Of a DNA stretch of 64,000 bases, positions 44,517-52,817 are shown one piece after another. How positions within the stretch are numbered: position 1 is the stretch's first letter; each line of letters opens with the position of its first letter. Position numbers and translations under genes: made by a program. Location of the stretch: contig SUUI01000009.1 of assembly GCA_015062605.1 (NCBI GenBank), positions 1-64,000 on the forward strand, in the 5' to 3' direction. The notes beneath the pieces were generated by a model that did no database searches, was not told the origin of the DNA, and saw only the letters and a program-made list of their open reading frames with translations. Source of the stretch: Eggerthellaceae bacterium (GTDB lineage Bacteria; Actinomycetota; Coriobacteriia; Coriobacteriales; Eggerthellaceae).

Positions 44517-45008
44517 TTACTCAGCTGCTTCCTCTTCAGCAGCGGCCTTGGCAGCCTCAGCGGCTTCCTTTGCCTTACGCTTAGCAGCGGCGGCCTCGTC
44601 CTTCAAGGTCTTCGCACGATTGATAGCCTTCTGCTCGCTTTTCTCGGCCATAGCCTGCTTGCGGGCGGCACGAGCGTCAGCCTTCTTCGAACCCTTCTTC
44701 GGCTCCTTCTTCGGGGCGGGAACATATGCTTCGCGAATCTCGTCAGTAACGACGGTATTCGCAAGCTTCATGATACCGCTCTTTCGATTCGCAGCCTGGT
44801 TCTTATGGATAACGCCCTTGGATGCTGCACGGTCCAAAAGACGGCATGCCTTCAAAGCTGCCGCATATGCCTCTGCGCCGTTCTCGGCGGCTACAGCGTC
44901 CTTGACGCGACGAGTTGCGGTCTTCAGCTCGGACTTAACCATGCGGTTGCGCATACGGGACTTCTCGTTGGTGATGTTGCGCTTCTTTTGGCTCTTAATG
45001 TTCGCCAT
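44517..45008 (-). CDS. rpsT: 30S ribosomal protein S20 with a long charged C-terminal tail
   Basis: Residues 1-90 are a normal S20: [21 protein letters not shown] at the start, then ATRRVKDAV, and [25 protein letters not shown] (about residues 57-81). S20 binds the 5' domain of 16S rRNA. The usual length is about 85-90, but here the frame continues to 163. The extra 70 residues are almost only Lys, Ala, Glu and Arg ([18 protein letters not shown], later EEEAAE at the end). It is probably a helical or disordered tail: first basic, then acidic. The start has GGAGG upstream. A terminator follows and a long structured leader precedes it. Confidence 0.95.
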   Translation of the reverse strand: MANIKSQKKRNITNEKSRMRNRMVKSELKTATRRVKDAVAAENGAEAYAAALKACRLLDRAASKGVIHKNQAANRKSGIMKLANTVVTDEIREAYVPAPKKEPKKGSKKADARAARKQAMAEKSEQKAINRAKTLKDEAAAAKRKAKEAAEAAKAAAEEEAAE

Positions 45009-45261
45009 GTTCTTTCCTCCAAATCAAATAATCGAACTGTTTGTTTGTTTCAACGAAGCATAAGAAAAGGCGCCTTCGGTGTGGCGCCTTACAGGACAGT
45101 TGAACAAGCGAAAAGTGCACAGCATGCAAGCATGCGAAGCTATGCGCTTGAGCAAGGCGGGATTTTCCTGCTCGAACCTTTCGGTTGTCCAGCTGATGCC
45201 CCCAATAAAGCAGCCACGTCTGCGGGCGGAAATAATTCCGAATGCATCGCTGAGTCAGCGA
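45009..45261 (-). promoter_or_regulatory. Structured leader of rpsT (candidate r-protein leader)
   Basis: From a candidate start near 45261 the transcript would run about 250 nt before the rpsT ATG. Read in the RNA direction it contains: CGGAA/TTCCG (45227-45240), AACC-GAAA-GGTT with a GNRA loop (45175-45186), a GAGCA/TGCTC stem (45150-45173), a GCATG/CATGC stem (45123-45136), and a terminator-like hairpin (45067-45090). Dense local pairing in a non-coding region suggests a regulatory RNA, possibly bound by S20. Confidence 0.45.
45067..45090 (-). terminator. Intrinsic terminator or attenuator upstream of rpsT
   Basis: Perfect 8-bp stem AAGGCGCC/GGCGCCTT with an 8-nt loop, followed by TTTTC on the minus strand, 58 bp before the rpsT start. 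It lies after holA, so it may end that transcript. It also lies inside the rpsT leader, where it could attenuate. Confidence 0.75.
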
Positions 45262-45267
45262 TTGGAG

Positions 45268-45297
45268 ATTGTAGCAGATATCATCGGCGCTGGGCAA
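45268..45297 (-). promoter_or_regulatory. Putative rpsT promoter
   Basis: Minus strand TTGCCC (45297-45292), 18-bp spacer, TACAAT (45273-45268), directly after the holA stop. Found by eye. Confidence 0.45.
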
Positions 45298-45301
45298 ACA
45301 A

Positions 45302-46273
45302 TTATTTTGAAACGACACTCAATAGCCATTGAACGAAGGTTGCATGAGGCGGAGAACCGCTTTTCATGGCCTTTTCGGCATCGCATGATGCCATAAGGGC
45401 ATGTCGTAATTCCTCGCCTGAATAGTTATGCGAATAACGCACATGATCGCGTACGCGCCATGAAGGAAGATGGAGCGTATCCGCGAGGGAATGCACCGCC
45501 CCGCGTTGCTCTAATGCCTTAGCGCACATGAGTTCACGAATACGTGTCGTGCACTGATTCAGCAAAGTGTATTCGGATGCAGAATCGAGACGCCCAAGCA
45601 CCTCCATGCACGCTTTCACGTCGCGGCGTGAAAGCGCATCTGAAAGATCCCACGGCTTTGCCTCTGCGCGCCTCTCGACTAATGATTCAACGATCTGATC
45701 GTCGATTGCACCGCCTCCCACATGCGCTAAAGCAAGTTTTTGGACTTCAGCATCGAGGGCAACCGTGTTTTCGCCGATAAGCTCGATGAGTTTTTGAGCT
45801 GCGGCATAAGTGAGAGAAACACCGTGCTGTTTCCCCATGGCAACGACGGTCCTAGGAAGTTCGGCACGCTTCAAGGGGGCGCAATCGATGATCGCATTCT
45901 TTCCAAGCGCACCGGTAGCCTTGTACAGCCGGGAGCTTTTCGGAAGCTTCGCCGCAACCAACGCAAGCACGGTTGTCGGAGCGGGATCTGCCAGATAATC
46001 GACGATTTGCTCGCTATCAGCTTTCTTAAGGGATTCGACATCGGTTACGACGACGAGGCGGACATCGCTTAAAAACGGCAGCGTATTGCATGCGCTGACG
46101 ATTTCTGCGCCTGAAACGTTAATGCCTGAGAACGAATCTGAGTTGAATGACAAATCGCCGAGTTTCTCGACACGGGCGCGCAGCCGTTTCAATACGGCTT
46201 GGCGTTTGAGCTCGTCCTCGCCATTGATCAGATATGCGGCAAGCAATGCATTTTTATCTTCGGAAGCTGTCAT
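45302..46273 (-). CDS. holA: DNA polymerase III subunit delta
   Basis: A 323-residue clamp-loader subunit. It opens the sliding clamp for loading at primed sites. The pattern fits the family: YLINGEDELKRQAVLKRL at the start (about residues 13-30), VRLVVVTDVESLKKAD near 70, LPRTVVAMGKQHGVSLTYAA near 140-165, and the C-terminal helical collar LLNQCTTRIRELM. No ATPase motif, as expected for delta. It lies upstream of rpsT, a common pairing, without the usual comEC next to it. Confidence 0.93.
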   Translation of the reverse strand: MTASEDKNALLAAYLINGEDELKRQAVLKRLRARVEKLGDLSFNSDSFSGINVSGAEIVSACNTLPFLSDVRLVVVTDVESLKKADSEQIVDYLADPAPTTVLALVAAKLPKSSRLYKATGALGKNAIIDCAPLKRAELPRTVVAMGKQHGVSLTYAAAQKLIELIGENTVALDAEVQKLALAHVGGGAIDDQIVESLVERRAEAKPWDLSDALSRRDVKACMEVLGRLDSASEYTLLNQCTTRIRELMCAKALEQRGAVHSLADTLHLPSWRVRDHVRYSHNYSGEELRHALMASCDAEKAMKSGSPPHATFVQWLLSVVSK

Positions 46274-46320
46274 ATGCTTATTCTACCTGACAGGCGAAAT
46301 GATGGGCTCGTAAACGAAAA

Positions 46321-47547
46321 CTACTTCGAACGCTTATACGAAGGGCATGTGTAACGATGGGACTCAGCAGAAGCGACAAGTTCATTGACCCATTCATCAA
46401 TCGGGAATGCGCTCTCCGCTTCCTCGACATCGCTGATCTTAGCATGCGTTTCCGGGCTTCGAGGCATAAACAAGGTACAGCAATCAGGTGCATCGATCGA
46501 TGAGATATCGTAAGTACCGAGTTGTTGGGCCATGGAGATGATTTCGAGCTTGTCGGTACCGATAAGCGGTCTGAACACGGGAAGGGAAACGGCATCTTCA
46601 ACGGCACGGATATTATCGAGGGTTTGCGAAGCAACCTGACCTAAGCTTTCGCCGGTGACAAGTGCTTTTGCCCCTTCGATGCGTGCTAAGCGCTCTGCAA
46701 CCCGAAACATCAGCCGTCGGTACAAGATGATGCGCAACGCGGGCGGAGCAGTGAGAGCGATTTCGCGCTGATAATCGCCTAGCGGCACAACGTAGACCCT
46801 CGCAATGCATCCGCTTCTCTCTAATACATGAGCTATGTCATCGACGAGATACTCGCTGGTATCAGCTGTTTGAGGACGACCTGAGAAATGCACCCCGACA
46901 CATTCTGCGCCTCGGCGTGCGATGCGCCATAATGCAACAGGAGAATCGATGCCCGAAGAAAGCAGGCACACCACCCTCCCCGAACTTCCGACAGGCAACC
47001 CTCCGATACCGGTAACGCTCGCAGCGTACACATAACAGGCATTTTGTACAACCTCGACACCCACTGTGGCATCCGGTTCTTTCATCTTTACAGAGAGTTC
47101 GGGATACGCATCGCAGAGTACCGCGCCGATTACGCGATTCATCTCCATTGAGTCTATTGGAAAATCCGTATGGTTACGACGCGCTGATACTTTAAACGTC
47201 TTTACATCGGAAACATCACATGCATCCCTCAAGGCCCATATTGCAGCCTCCCCCATCGTATTGATCTCCCGCTCGCATTTATACCCGCAGGAAACGCGCG
47301 CAACGCCTGGCACCACACGTGCGCGTTCCACAAGCGCAAGCGCCGTTGCGTAATCAGTCCCCTCTTTCAAGAAAATGCAGAGACGGCCAGAAATACGATG
47401 GATGGTTACGATAGGGAAATCACGAAAGAGCGCTTCGAGATTACGCAACAGGCGCATCTCGAAGACTGCTCGATTATGGCCTTTAAGACCGATTTCGTGA
47501 TAATGAATCAAACAGATTCGCTGGAAAGGGGCACTAATCTCATCCAT
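46321..47547 (-). CDS. thiI: tRNA 4-thiouridine synthase ThiI
   Basis: A 408-residue enzyme that adenylates and thiolates U8 of tRNA and can supply sulfur for thiamine. The N-terminal ferredoxin-like and THUMP domains cover about residues 1-165. The PP-loop is SSGIDSPVALWRIARRG (about 192-208). VTGESLGQVASQTLDNI and the C-terminal DCCTLFMPRSPETHA follow. No rhodanese extension is present, so it must take sulfur directly from a partner protein. It precedes holA and follows rpoZ. Confidence 0.95.
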   Translation of the reverse strand: MDEISAPFQRICLIHYHEIGLKGHNRAVFEMRLLRNLEALFRDFPIVTIHRISGRLCIFLKEGTDYATALALVERARVVPGVARVSCGYKCEREINTMGEAAIWALRDACDVSDVKTFKVSARRNHTDFPIDSMEMNRVIGAVLCDAYPELSVKMKEPDATVGVEVVQNACYVYAASVTGIGGLPVGSSGRVVCLLSSGIDSPVALWRIARRGAECVGVHFSGRPQTADTSEYLVDDIAHVLERSGCIARVYVVPLGDYQREIALTAPPALRIILYRRLMFRVAERLARIEGAKALVTGESLGQVASQTLDNIRAVEDAVSLPVFRPLIGTDKLEIISMAQQLGTYDISSIDAPDCCTLFMPRSPETHAKISDVEEAESAFPIDEWVNELVASAESHRYTCPSYKRSK

Positions 47548-47568
47548 GCCAACCTCCCAGGAAATAGC

Positions 47569-47829
47569 CTAGTGATGCTTGATGTCGATGGAATCGGAAT
47601 CGACGCCGACTTCTTGACGGGCGATCTCGGAGAAAGCGATGGAAAGCGGCTTCTTATCAGCTGCTTTAGCGATTTCAACTGCCGTCTGCAGCTGAATAGC
47701 GCGATCACGCTGCCCGCGCATCATGTCGCTGATGTCATGCGCACGCTTCGCAGCTACGGTGCACAGCAGGAAACGGTCATTGTCGGTCTGCTCAAGCAGT
47801 GTGTCGATCTTCGGTTCGATGATACTCAT
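47569..47829 (-). CDS. rpoZ: DNA-directed RNA polymerase subunit omega
   Basis: An 86-residue omega subunit. It holds the beta' subunit and helps assemble RNA polymerase. The core pattern is IDTLLEQTDNDRFLLCTVAAKRAHDI (about residues 8-33), then KPLSIAFSEIARQEVGV. It follows gmk by 13 bp in the common gmk-rpoZ pair. Confidence 0.92.
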   Translation of the reverse strand: MSIIEPKIDTLLEQTDNDRFLLCTVAAKRAHDISDMMRGQRDRAIQLQTAVEIAKAADKKPLSIAFSEIARQEVGVDSDSIDIKHH

Positions 47830-47842
47830 GTATTAAACTTCC

Positions 47843-48409
47843 TTATTCGCTTGTGGCCTGCGCGTTCACATATGCAACCAGTTCGGCACGCGCGAGTTCC
47901 AAATCGTCATTTACCAACCTATAATCATACTCCATTTTTCGCGAAAGCTCCAGTTTTGCGACTTCAAGTCGGCGGGCGATATCTTCATCGCTTTCGGTGC
48001 CACGGGCAATAAGCCGCGCTTTAAGCTCTTCCATAGAGGGCGGCTCAATGAAGACCAGGTGTGCTTCAGGCATCTTCTCACGAACCTGAAATGCGCCTTG
48101 CGTCTCGATCTCCAAGACCACCTGCTTGCCTGCCGCGATCTTCTCCTCAACGGTCGAGCGCGGCGTGCCATAGTAGTTTCTGTTGTACTCTGCCCACTCC
48201 AATAGTTGATCGTCGGCGACCATCTGCTCAAAGCATTCCCGTGTCACGAAATGATAATGAACGCCGTCAACCTCGCCCTTGCGCGGGGATCGCGTCGTTG
48301 CCGAGATGGAGACCCACGCATCGGGAACATCGCGCAAAAGCAGAGCCACCAGCGTGCCCTTACCAGCACCTGATGGCCCCGAGATGACAAATAAATTGCC
48401 GTGCCGCAT
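47843..48409 (-). CDS. gmk: Guanylate kinase
   Basis: A 188-residue kinase that converts GMP to GDP with ATP. P-loop GPSGAGKGT (about residues 11-19). The GMP-binding motif TTRSPRKGEVDGVHYHFV (about 38-55) is typical, as are EYNRNYYGTPRSTVEE and the lid region. Normal length. Order mihF-gmk-rpoZ, with 8 bp between mihF and gmk, as in Actinobacteria. Confidence 0.97.
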   Translation of the reverse strand: MRHGNLFVISGPSGAGKGTLVALLLRDVPDAWVSISATTRSPRKGEVDGVHYHFVTRECFEQMVADDQLLEWAEYNRNYYGTPRSTVEEKIAAGKQVVLEIETQGAFQVREKMPEAHLVFIEPPSMEELKARLIARGTESDEDIARRLEVAKLELSRKMEYDYRLVNDDLELARAELVAYVNAQATSE

Positions 48410-48417
48410 AGGCTTTC

Positions 48418-48732
48418 CTACTTCTTGCTCAAACGCTCCAGCAAAGCAGCGTACTGACGCTCACCCAGACCGCGCAGACGACGGCTTTCGGCAATCTGAA
48501 GCTCAGCCATGATCTTGGCGGCCTTTGCCTTGCCGAAACCAGGAAGCGTCTCGATAAGGGTTGCAACCTTCATACGACCAACAATAGGGTCGTCCTTCAT
48601 TTCTAAGACCTTTTCAAGGGTCAGTTCTCCACTCTTAAGACTCTCACGAACAGCAGCGCGCTTAATGCGGGCGGCCTTGGCCTTTTCGAGGGCTGCAGCG
48701 CGCTCGTTCTTGGTTAGTTTTGGGATAGCCAT
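48418..48732 (-). CDS. mihF: Actinobacterial integration host factor
   Basis: A 104-residue nucleoid protein of the mIHF family, which is restricted to Actinobacteria and unrelated to enterobacterial IHF. Residues about 5-45 are basic helices (LTKNERAAALEKAKAARIKRAAVRE). Residues about 50-104 hold the helix-two-turn-helix fold (GRMKVATLIETLPGFGKAKA, then ESRRLRGLGERQYAALLERL). It bends DNA and affects global transcription. The ATG at 48732 has AAAGGAG upstream. First gene of mihF-gmk-rpoZ. It is the best lineage marker in the window. Confidence 0.95.
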   Translation of the reverse strand: MAIPKLTKNERAAALEKAKAARIKRAAVRESLKSGELTLEKVLEMKDDPIVGRMKVATLIETLPGFGKAKAAKIMAELQIAESRRLRGLGERQYAALLERLSKK

Positions 48733-49076
48733 GATAACGATTCTCCTTTTTGTCGATGGCGCCCTTTCCATCTAGGCGCCGCCGTTTAATAAACGCGTAT
48801 GGTCGCTTGTCACGCCTCGCACTAAGCCCCTCTGCGACACATAACTAGATACACGTGCCATACAAATCCAGCGTGTATGAAGTCTACACCAGAAGAATCG
48901 CTTTCTCAATGTAAAAAAGCCAATAAATCACGAGAAACGATGAAAAAGGACAGTTGCGCAGATCTTGTCAGCCAAATGTGAAGAATACTGTGCCCAAATG
49001 TGCGCAACATATGGATTAGACCGTTCAATAACACTTGTCTGGAAGTTCACCTAGTGAAATATCAGGCGCTTATAAA
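48733..49076. other. Intergenic region between mihF and the pyr operon
   Basis: No gene is supported. It contains the mihF promoter and leader on the minus strand. Two direct repeats CCAAATGTG (48972-48980 and 48994-49002) lie between two 8-bp inverted arms (GTTGCGCA at 48953-48960, TGCGCAAC at 49001-49008). The palindrome TTCACCTAGTGAA (49046-49058) lies near the pyrF stop. I see no clear terminator for the pyr operon. Confidence 0.6.
48881..48909 (-). promoter_or_regulatory. Putative mihF promoter
   Basis: Minus strand TTGAGA (48909-48904), 17-bp spacer ending in an extended TG, TAGACT (48886-48881), giving a leader of about 140 nt. Confidence 0.5.
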
Positions 49077-49802
49077 CTAGCTTTCATGGACGATGCGCTC
49101 AAACGCTGCGCGCTTGTCTTGCGCTTGGGTGATAGGCCTGCCCACAACGATGTGGGATGCACCCTCACCGAACGCGAAAGACGGTGTCGCAACGCGCTTC
49201 TGATCATCGCTTACAGACGAGGCAAGACGTACGCCGGGCGTAACAACAAGACCTGAAGGCCCGAGGACGTTACGTAGAGCACGCGCTTCGTGAGGAGAGC
49301 ACACCACCCCATCGAGATCTGCCTGCGCAACGCAAGCACCTAGAAGCTCAACCTGTTCGAAACTTGCGCGCTCGATACCGATTTGGCGCAATCCGGCATC
49401 ATCGAAACTCGTTAGGACGGTGACACCGATGACAGATGGCTTTTCGATACGATAGCGGGAAACTGCATCGGATGCACCTTCCATGGCAGCTCGCATCATC
49501 TCGATACCGCCTGACGCATGCACGGTCAGCATGTCGGCGCCACTTGAAACGGCAGCGCACGTGGCTCCACGCACTTGATGGGGGATGTCGTAAAGCTTCA
49601 GATCCAAAAACACCTTGAATCCGAGATCTTTCAGCTCCTTGACGATACGTGGTCCGCACGCATAATACAATGTCATGCCAACTTTTACCCATGTTGCCAG
49701 ACCAGAAAGTTCATTAGCTATGCCGATCGCTTCATCATGGTCGCAATCGAGAGCGACGATGATGCGCTCGTTTATCGGAATCTGCTTGAAATCGTCTACC
49801 AT
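49077..49802 (-). CDS. pyrF: Orotidine 5'-phosphate decarboxylase
   Basis: A 241-residue TIM-barrel enzyme, the last step to UMP. The strand IIVALDCD begins the barrel, and VFLDLKLYDIPHQV (about residues 57-70) has the catalytic Asp-Lys-Asp set. TPGVRL and IVVGRPITQA bind phosphate. The ATG at 49802 with AGTAGGTG upstream overlaps the pyrD stop by 7 bp; a longer frame upstream lies inside pyrD. Last gene of the operon. Confidence 0.96.
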   Translation of the reverse strand: MVDDFKQIPINERIIVALDCDHDEAIGIANELSGLATWVKVGMTLYYACGPRIVKELKDLGFKVFLDLKLYDIPHQVRGATCAAVSSGADMLTVHASGGIEMMRAAMEGASDAVSRYRIEKPSVIGVTVLTSFDDAGLRQIGIERASFEQVELLGACVAQADLDGVVCSPHEARALRNVLGPSGLVVTPGVRLASSVSDDQKRVATPSFAFGEGASHIVVGRPITQAQDKRAAFERIVHES

Positions 49803-50719
49803 TCCAATGCACCTACTAATTCGTTCACATCGCTTACACCCTGATCCGCGCAATAACGTTCGATCCCTTCGATGACTTGCAACGTCACACAGGGATCTAT
49901 GAAATTCGCGGTCCCGACCGAGACGGCACGTGCACCTGCAAGCAGAAACTCAACGGCATCAAGACCTGACCTGATTCCGCCCATTCCGATAATCGGGATA
50001 TCAACGGCCTTGTAACATTGCCATACCATGCCAAGCGCAATGGGCTTGATTGCCGGACCGGACAAGCCACCGATGCCACGAGCCAGAATCGAGCGGCGCG
50101 TATTAGCATCGATTGCCATACCGCATACGGTATTAATCAACGATACGGCATCGGCGCCCGCATCTTGCACCGCCTTGGCTATGAGAGTGATGTCGGTAAC
50201 ATTGGGGGTAAGCTTTGCTATAAGCGGACGATTCGTGTGACTCCTGCACGCGGATATGACTTCGCTAGCAAGCGCGGGATCGGCTCCGAAGCTCATGCCA
50301 CCGCCATCGACATTCGGGCAAGAGATATTGACTTCATAAGCATCAAGCGAAGCGTTCTCAAGCCGCTCGATAACTTGCGCGTATTCGTCGACACTGTGCC
50401 CGGCGACGTTGACGATGATCGTCGCACCTTGTTCATTTAGCCAAGGAAGGTCCTCTTCCATCAGGTGCTCTACACCTGGGTTCTGCAAACCAATGGAATT
50501 GAGCATACCACTCGGTGTCTCCGCGATGCGCGTACCATCATTACCAGGCCAGCCGTGAAGAGAGACCCCTTTCGTCGTCACAGCACCTAGCTTGGAAACA
50601 TCTACGAAATCCGAGTATTCCCTACCAGCTGCGAAAGTACCGCTACCTACGGTTACCGGATTCTTCATGTGCAGGCCGGCGACATCGACTTGTAAGGAAA
50701 CCTGACCCATCTCTACCAT
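49796..50719 (-). CDS. pyrD: Dihydroorotate dehydrogenase (class 1B, catalytic subunit)
   Basis: A 307-residue FMN enzyme that oxidises dihydroorotate to orotate. NPVTVGSGTFAAG is near the N-terminus and NISCPNVDGGG near residue 130 carries the class 1B catalytic cysteine. LINTVCGMAID and GMGGIRSGLDAVEF follow. The neighbour pyrK supplies the iron-sulfur/FAD electron branch, so the pair uses NAD+. The ATG at 50719 overlaps the pyrK stop by 7 bp. Confidence 0.96.
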   Translation of the reverse strand: MVEMGQVSLQVDVAGLHMKNPVTVGSGTFAAGREYSDFVDVSKLGAVTTKGVSLHGWPGNDGTRIAETPSGMLNSIGLQNPGVEHLMEEDLPWLNEQGATIIVNVAGHSVDEYAQVIERLENASLDAYEVNISCPNVDGGGMSFGADPALASEVISACRSHTNRPLIAKLTPNVTDITLIAKAVQDAGADAVSLINTVCGMAIDANTRRSILARGIGGLSGPAIKPIALGMVWQCYKAVDIPIIGMGGIRSGLDAVEFLLAGARAVSVGTANFIDPCVTLQVIEGIERYCADQGVSDVNELVGALEW

Positions 50720-51504
50720 TTCACCTCATTAGCATCGAACACAGGACCGTCAACGCACGAACGCTTCTTGCCATCCGTTGTGTCTAATACACATGAAAGG
50801 CATGCTCCGATTCCGCATGCCATCCTTCTCTCCATTGAGACTTCGCACGGTATGCCCTTCTCGCGGCAGAAACCTGCAGCGATTCTCATGACCGGGTACG
50901 GTCCACAGACCGCGCAATAATCGAAAGGCTCCCCTGCCGCCTTCGCAGCATCGACTGCTTCAAGCGCCGCATCCGTGCAGAATCCCGCAAAGCCATAGCT
51001 ACCATCATCGGTTGCACATGTGACATTAACGCCTAATTCAAGATAGGGCTTTTCAAAGACGAGCTCTGCATGGGTTTGCGCGCCTAAGACAACCGTGACA
51101 TCCATGCCGCTGTTCAGACCTCGCTTAGCGAGTTCGTACACGGGGGCAGCACCTACACCTGCACCGATGATGAGCACGCGCCTCGCCTCATTCGGCAAAC
51201 GCCAGCCGTTGCCGATGGGGCCTATGATGTCGACGGTATCGCCGCATGCAAGCTCGGTCATGCGGCGCGTCCCCTCTCCCACCACACGATAAACTATACG
51301 GATCACCTGGGCATCTGAATCAGCTTGGAATACCGAGAAAGGTCGCCTTAGAATATGCTCCCCAAATTCAGGAATACGCAGGTGGACGAACTGCCCAGGT
51401 TTAACCAAGCGGGCGATGTCCTTCGCTGACAGCTCGATGCGCCACGTTGTTTCCGAAAGCTGTTCGTGGCTAAGAATCTCACATTCGCGTTGCAGGATGG
51501 CCAC
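50713..51504 (-). CDS. pyrK: Dihydroorotate dehydrogenase electron transfer subunit
   Basis: A 263-residue iron-sulfur flavoprotein that passes electrons from PyrD to NAD+. The FAD-binding part has RRPFSVF (about residues 53-59). The NAD-binding part has IGAGVGAAPVYELAK. The C-terminal 2Fe-2S site shows the cysteine spacing in MACGIGACLSCVLD plus a later Cys in RSCVDGP. The start is a GTG at 51504 sharing one base with the pyrC stop; the longer frame upstream lies within pyrC. Confidence 0.94.
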   Translation of the reverse strand: MAILQRECEILSHEQLSETTWRIELSAKDIARLVKPGQFVHLRIPEFGEHILRRPFSVFQADSDAQVIRIVYRVVGEGTRRMTELACGDTVDIIGPIGNGWRLPNEARRVLIIGAGVGAAPVYELAKRGLNSGMDVTVVLGAQTHAELVFEKPYLELGVNVTCATDDGSYGFAGFCTDAALEAVDAAKAAGEPFDYCAVCGPYPVMRIAAGFCREKGIPCEVSMERRMACGIGACLSCVLDTTDGKKRSCVDGPVFDANEVKW

Positions 51505-52817
51505 TACGCATCGACTCCTTTTCCAAGCTCTGTGACAGCTCCATCGAGAAGCGTTGCGATTCCTCCGACATACACGTCTCTTGCCCGGCCGGTAAGCTCG
51601 CATCCGATAAACCCGCTGTTGCAAGACTTCGACTCGAACTCTTCCTTCGTAACCGTCCATACGATATCTGGATCGGTAATAGTTATATCTGCAGGATAGC
51701 CGGGTTCGAGCATTACGGGAGGTTGATGGAGGATTTTGCGCGGGTTGACGGCAAGGAGCTCCACCAAACGCTCCCAGGTAATCACGCCTGGCTTGATGAG
51801 GTTCGTGATATAGAGCGCAAGCGAGGTCTCAATACCCGTCATGCCAAACGGTGCCTCTTCGAACTCGAGATCTTTCTCGAAATCCGCGTGAGGCGCATGA
51901 TCAGTCACAAGCGCATCGACGGTGCCATCGACAACGGCATCAATGAGTGCCAAAGCGTCCTCCTTGGAACGAAGCGGAGGATTCACTTTCAGGAAGGTGT
52001 TATACGAATCGTCGATATCGGTTTCATCCAAGAAGAGATGATGCGGGGTGACTTCACACGTCACCGGAAGCCCATTCGCCTTCGCTTGTCGGATGAGTTC
52101 TATGCCATGAGCCGTTGTCACATGCTGAACGTGATATTGGCAACCGGTAAGACGACATAGCTCGATATCACGCGAAATCTGGATTTCCTCGCCTTGCGCA
52201 GGCCAACCAGCAAGGCCAAGCAATGTGCTAACCTTGCCCTCGTTTATCTGTCCTGAACCAACAAGGGATTCATCTTGGCAATGGCTCATGACGGGACAAT
52301 CGAATTGACTTGCATACTCCATCACGCGACGCATCATCGAAGCATCCTGGACACCACGGCCATCATCAGTGAATGCAACAGCACCATGATGTGCCATGTC
52401 ACCCATCTCGGCAAGAATCTCGCCTTTAAGCCCCTTTGTGCACGCGCCGCTCGGAAGCACGCGACAATGCCCCGCCTCGCGAGATCGACGCAAAATAAAT
52501 TCGATGACGCTTGCCGAATCGGTAACGGGATCAGTGTTGGGCATCGAGCAAACGGCAACCATACCGCCATGCGCGGCTGCCCTCGTTCCGCTTTCGATAT
52601 CCTCTTTATATTCATAGCCTGGTTCGCGCAAATGCACATGGATATCTACGAATCCCGGCGTTGCAATGCAACCAGAAAGGTCGCGAACCTCGCAACCGTC
52701 TTCAGAAAGGTCCTTGCCCACCTCTGCAATCAGACCGTCCTCTATGCGGATATCCAAGACCTCATGCAGGTCAATTTGCCCATCTATCGCCAGCACATTC
52801 TTCAAAAGCAGGCTCAT
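51504..52817 (-). CDS. pyrC: Dihydroorotase
   Basis: A 437-residue amidohydrolase that cyclises carbamoyl aspartate to dihydroorotate. The metal-binding motif DIHVHLREPGYEYKEDI (about residues 58-74) and a second conserved block, TDHAPHADFEK (about 304-314), mark class I dihydroorotases. Further metal ligands lie in CQDES and YHVQHVTTAHG. The bridging lysine found in some classes is not evident. Its ATG overlaps the pyrB stop (ATGA). Confidence 0.95.
   Translation of the reverse strand: MSLLLKNVLAIDGQIDLHEVLDIRIEDGLIAEVGKDLSEDGCEVRDLSGCIATPGFVDIHVHLREPGYEYKEDIESGTRAAAHGGMVAVCSMPNTDPVTDSASVIEFILRRSREAGHCRVLPSGACTKGLKGEILAEMGDMAHHGAVAFTDDGRGVQDASMMRRVMEYASQFDCPVMSHCQDESLVGSGQINEGKVSTLLGLAGWPAQGEEIQISRDIELCRLTGCQYHVQHVTTAHGIELIRQAKANGLPVTCEVTPHHLFLDETDIDDSYNTFLKVNPPLRSKEDALALIDAVVDGTVDALVTDHAPHADFEKDLEFEEAPFGMTGIETSLALYITNLIKPGVITWERLVELLAVNPRKILHQPPVMLEPGYPADITITDPDIVWTVTKEEFESKSCNSGFIGCELTGRARDVYVGGIATLLDGAVTELGKGVDA

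Noticed and set aside
45091-45261. Signal recognition particle RNA or tRNA in the rpsT leader
   Set aside because: The conserved GGAAGGAAGCAGCC-type SRP core and a tRNA cloverleaf are both absent, although the region is rich in hairpins.
50713-51660. Longer pyrK frame starting at 51660
   Set aside because: The extension overlaps pyrC and is unlike PyrK; a GTG at 51504 fits the family start and overlaps the pyrC stop.
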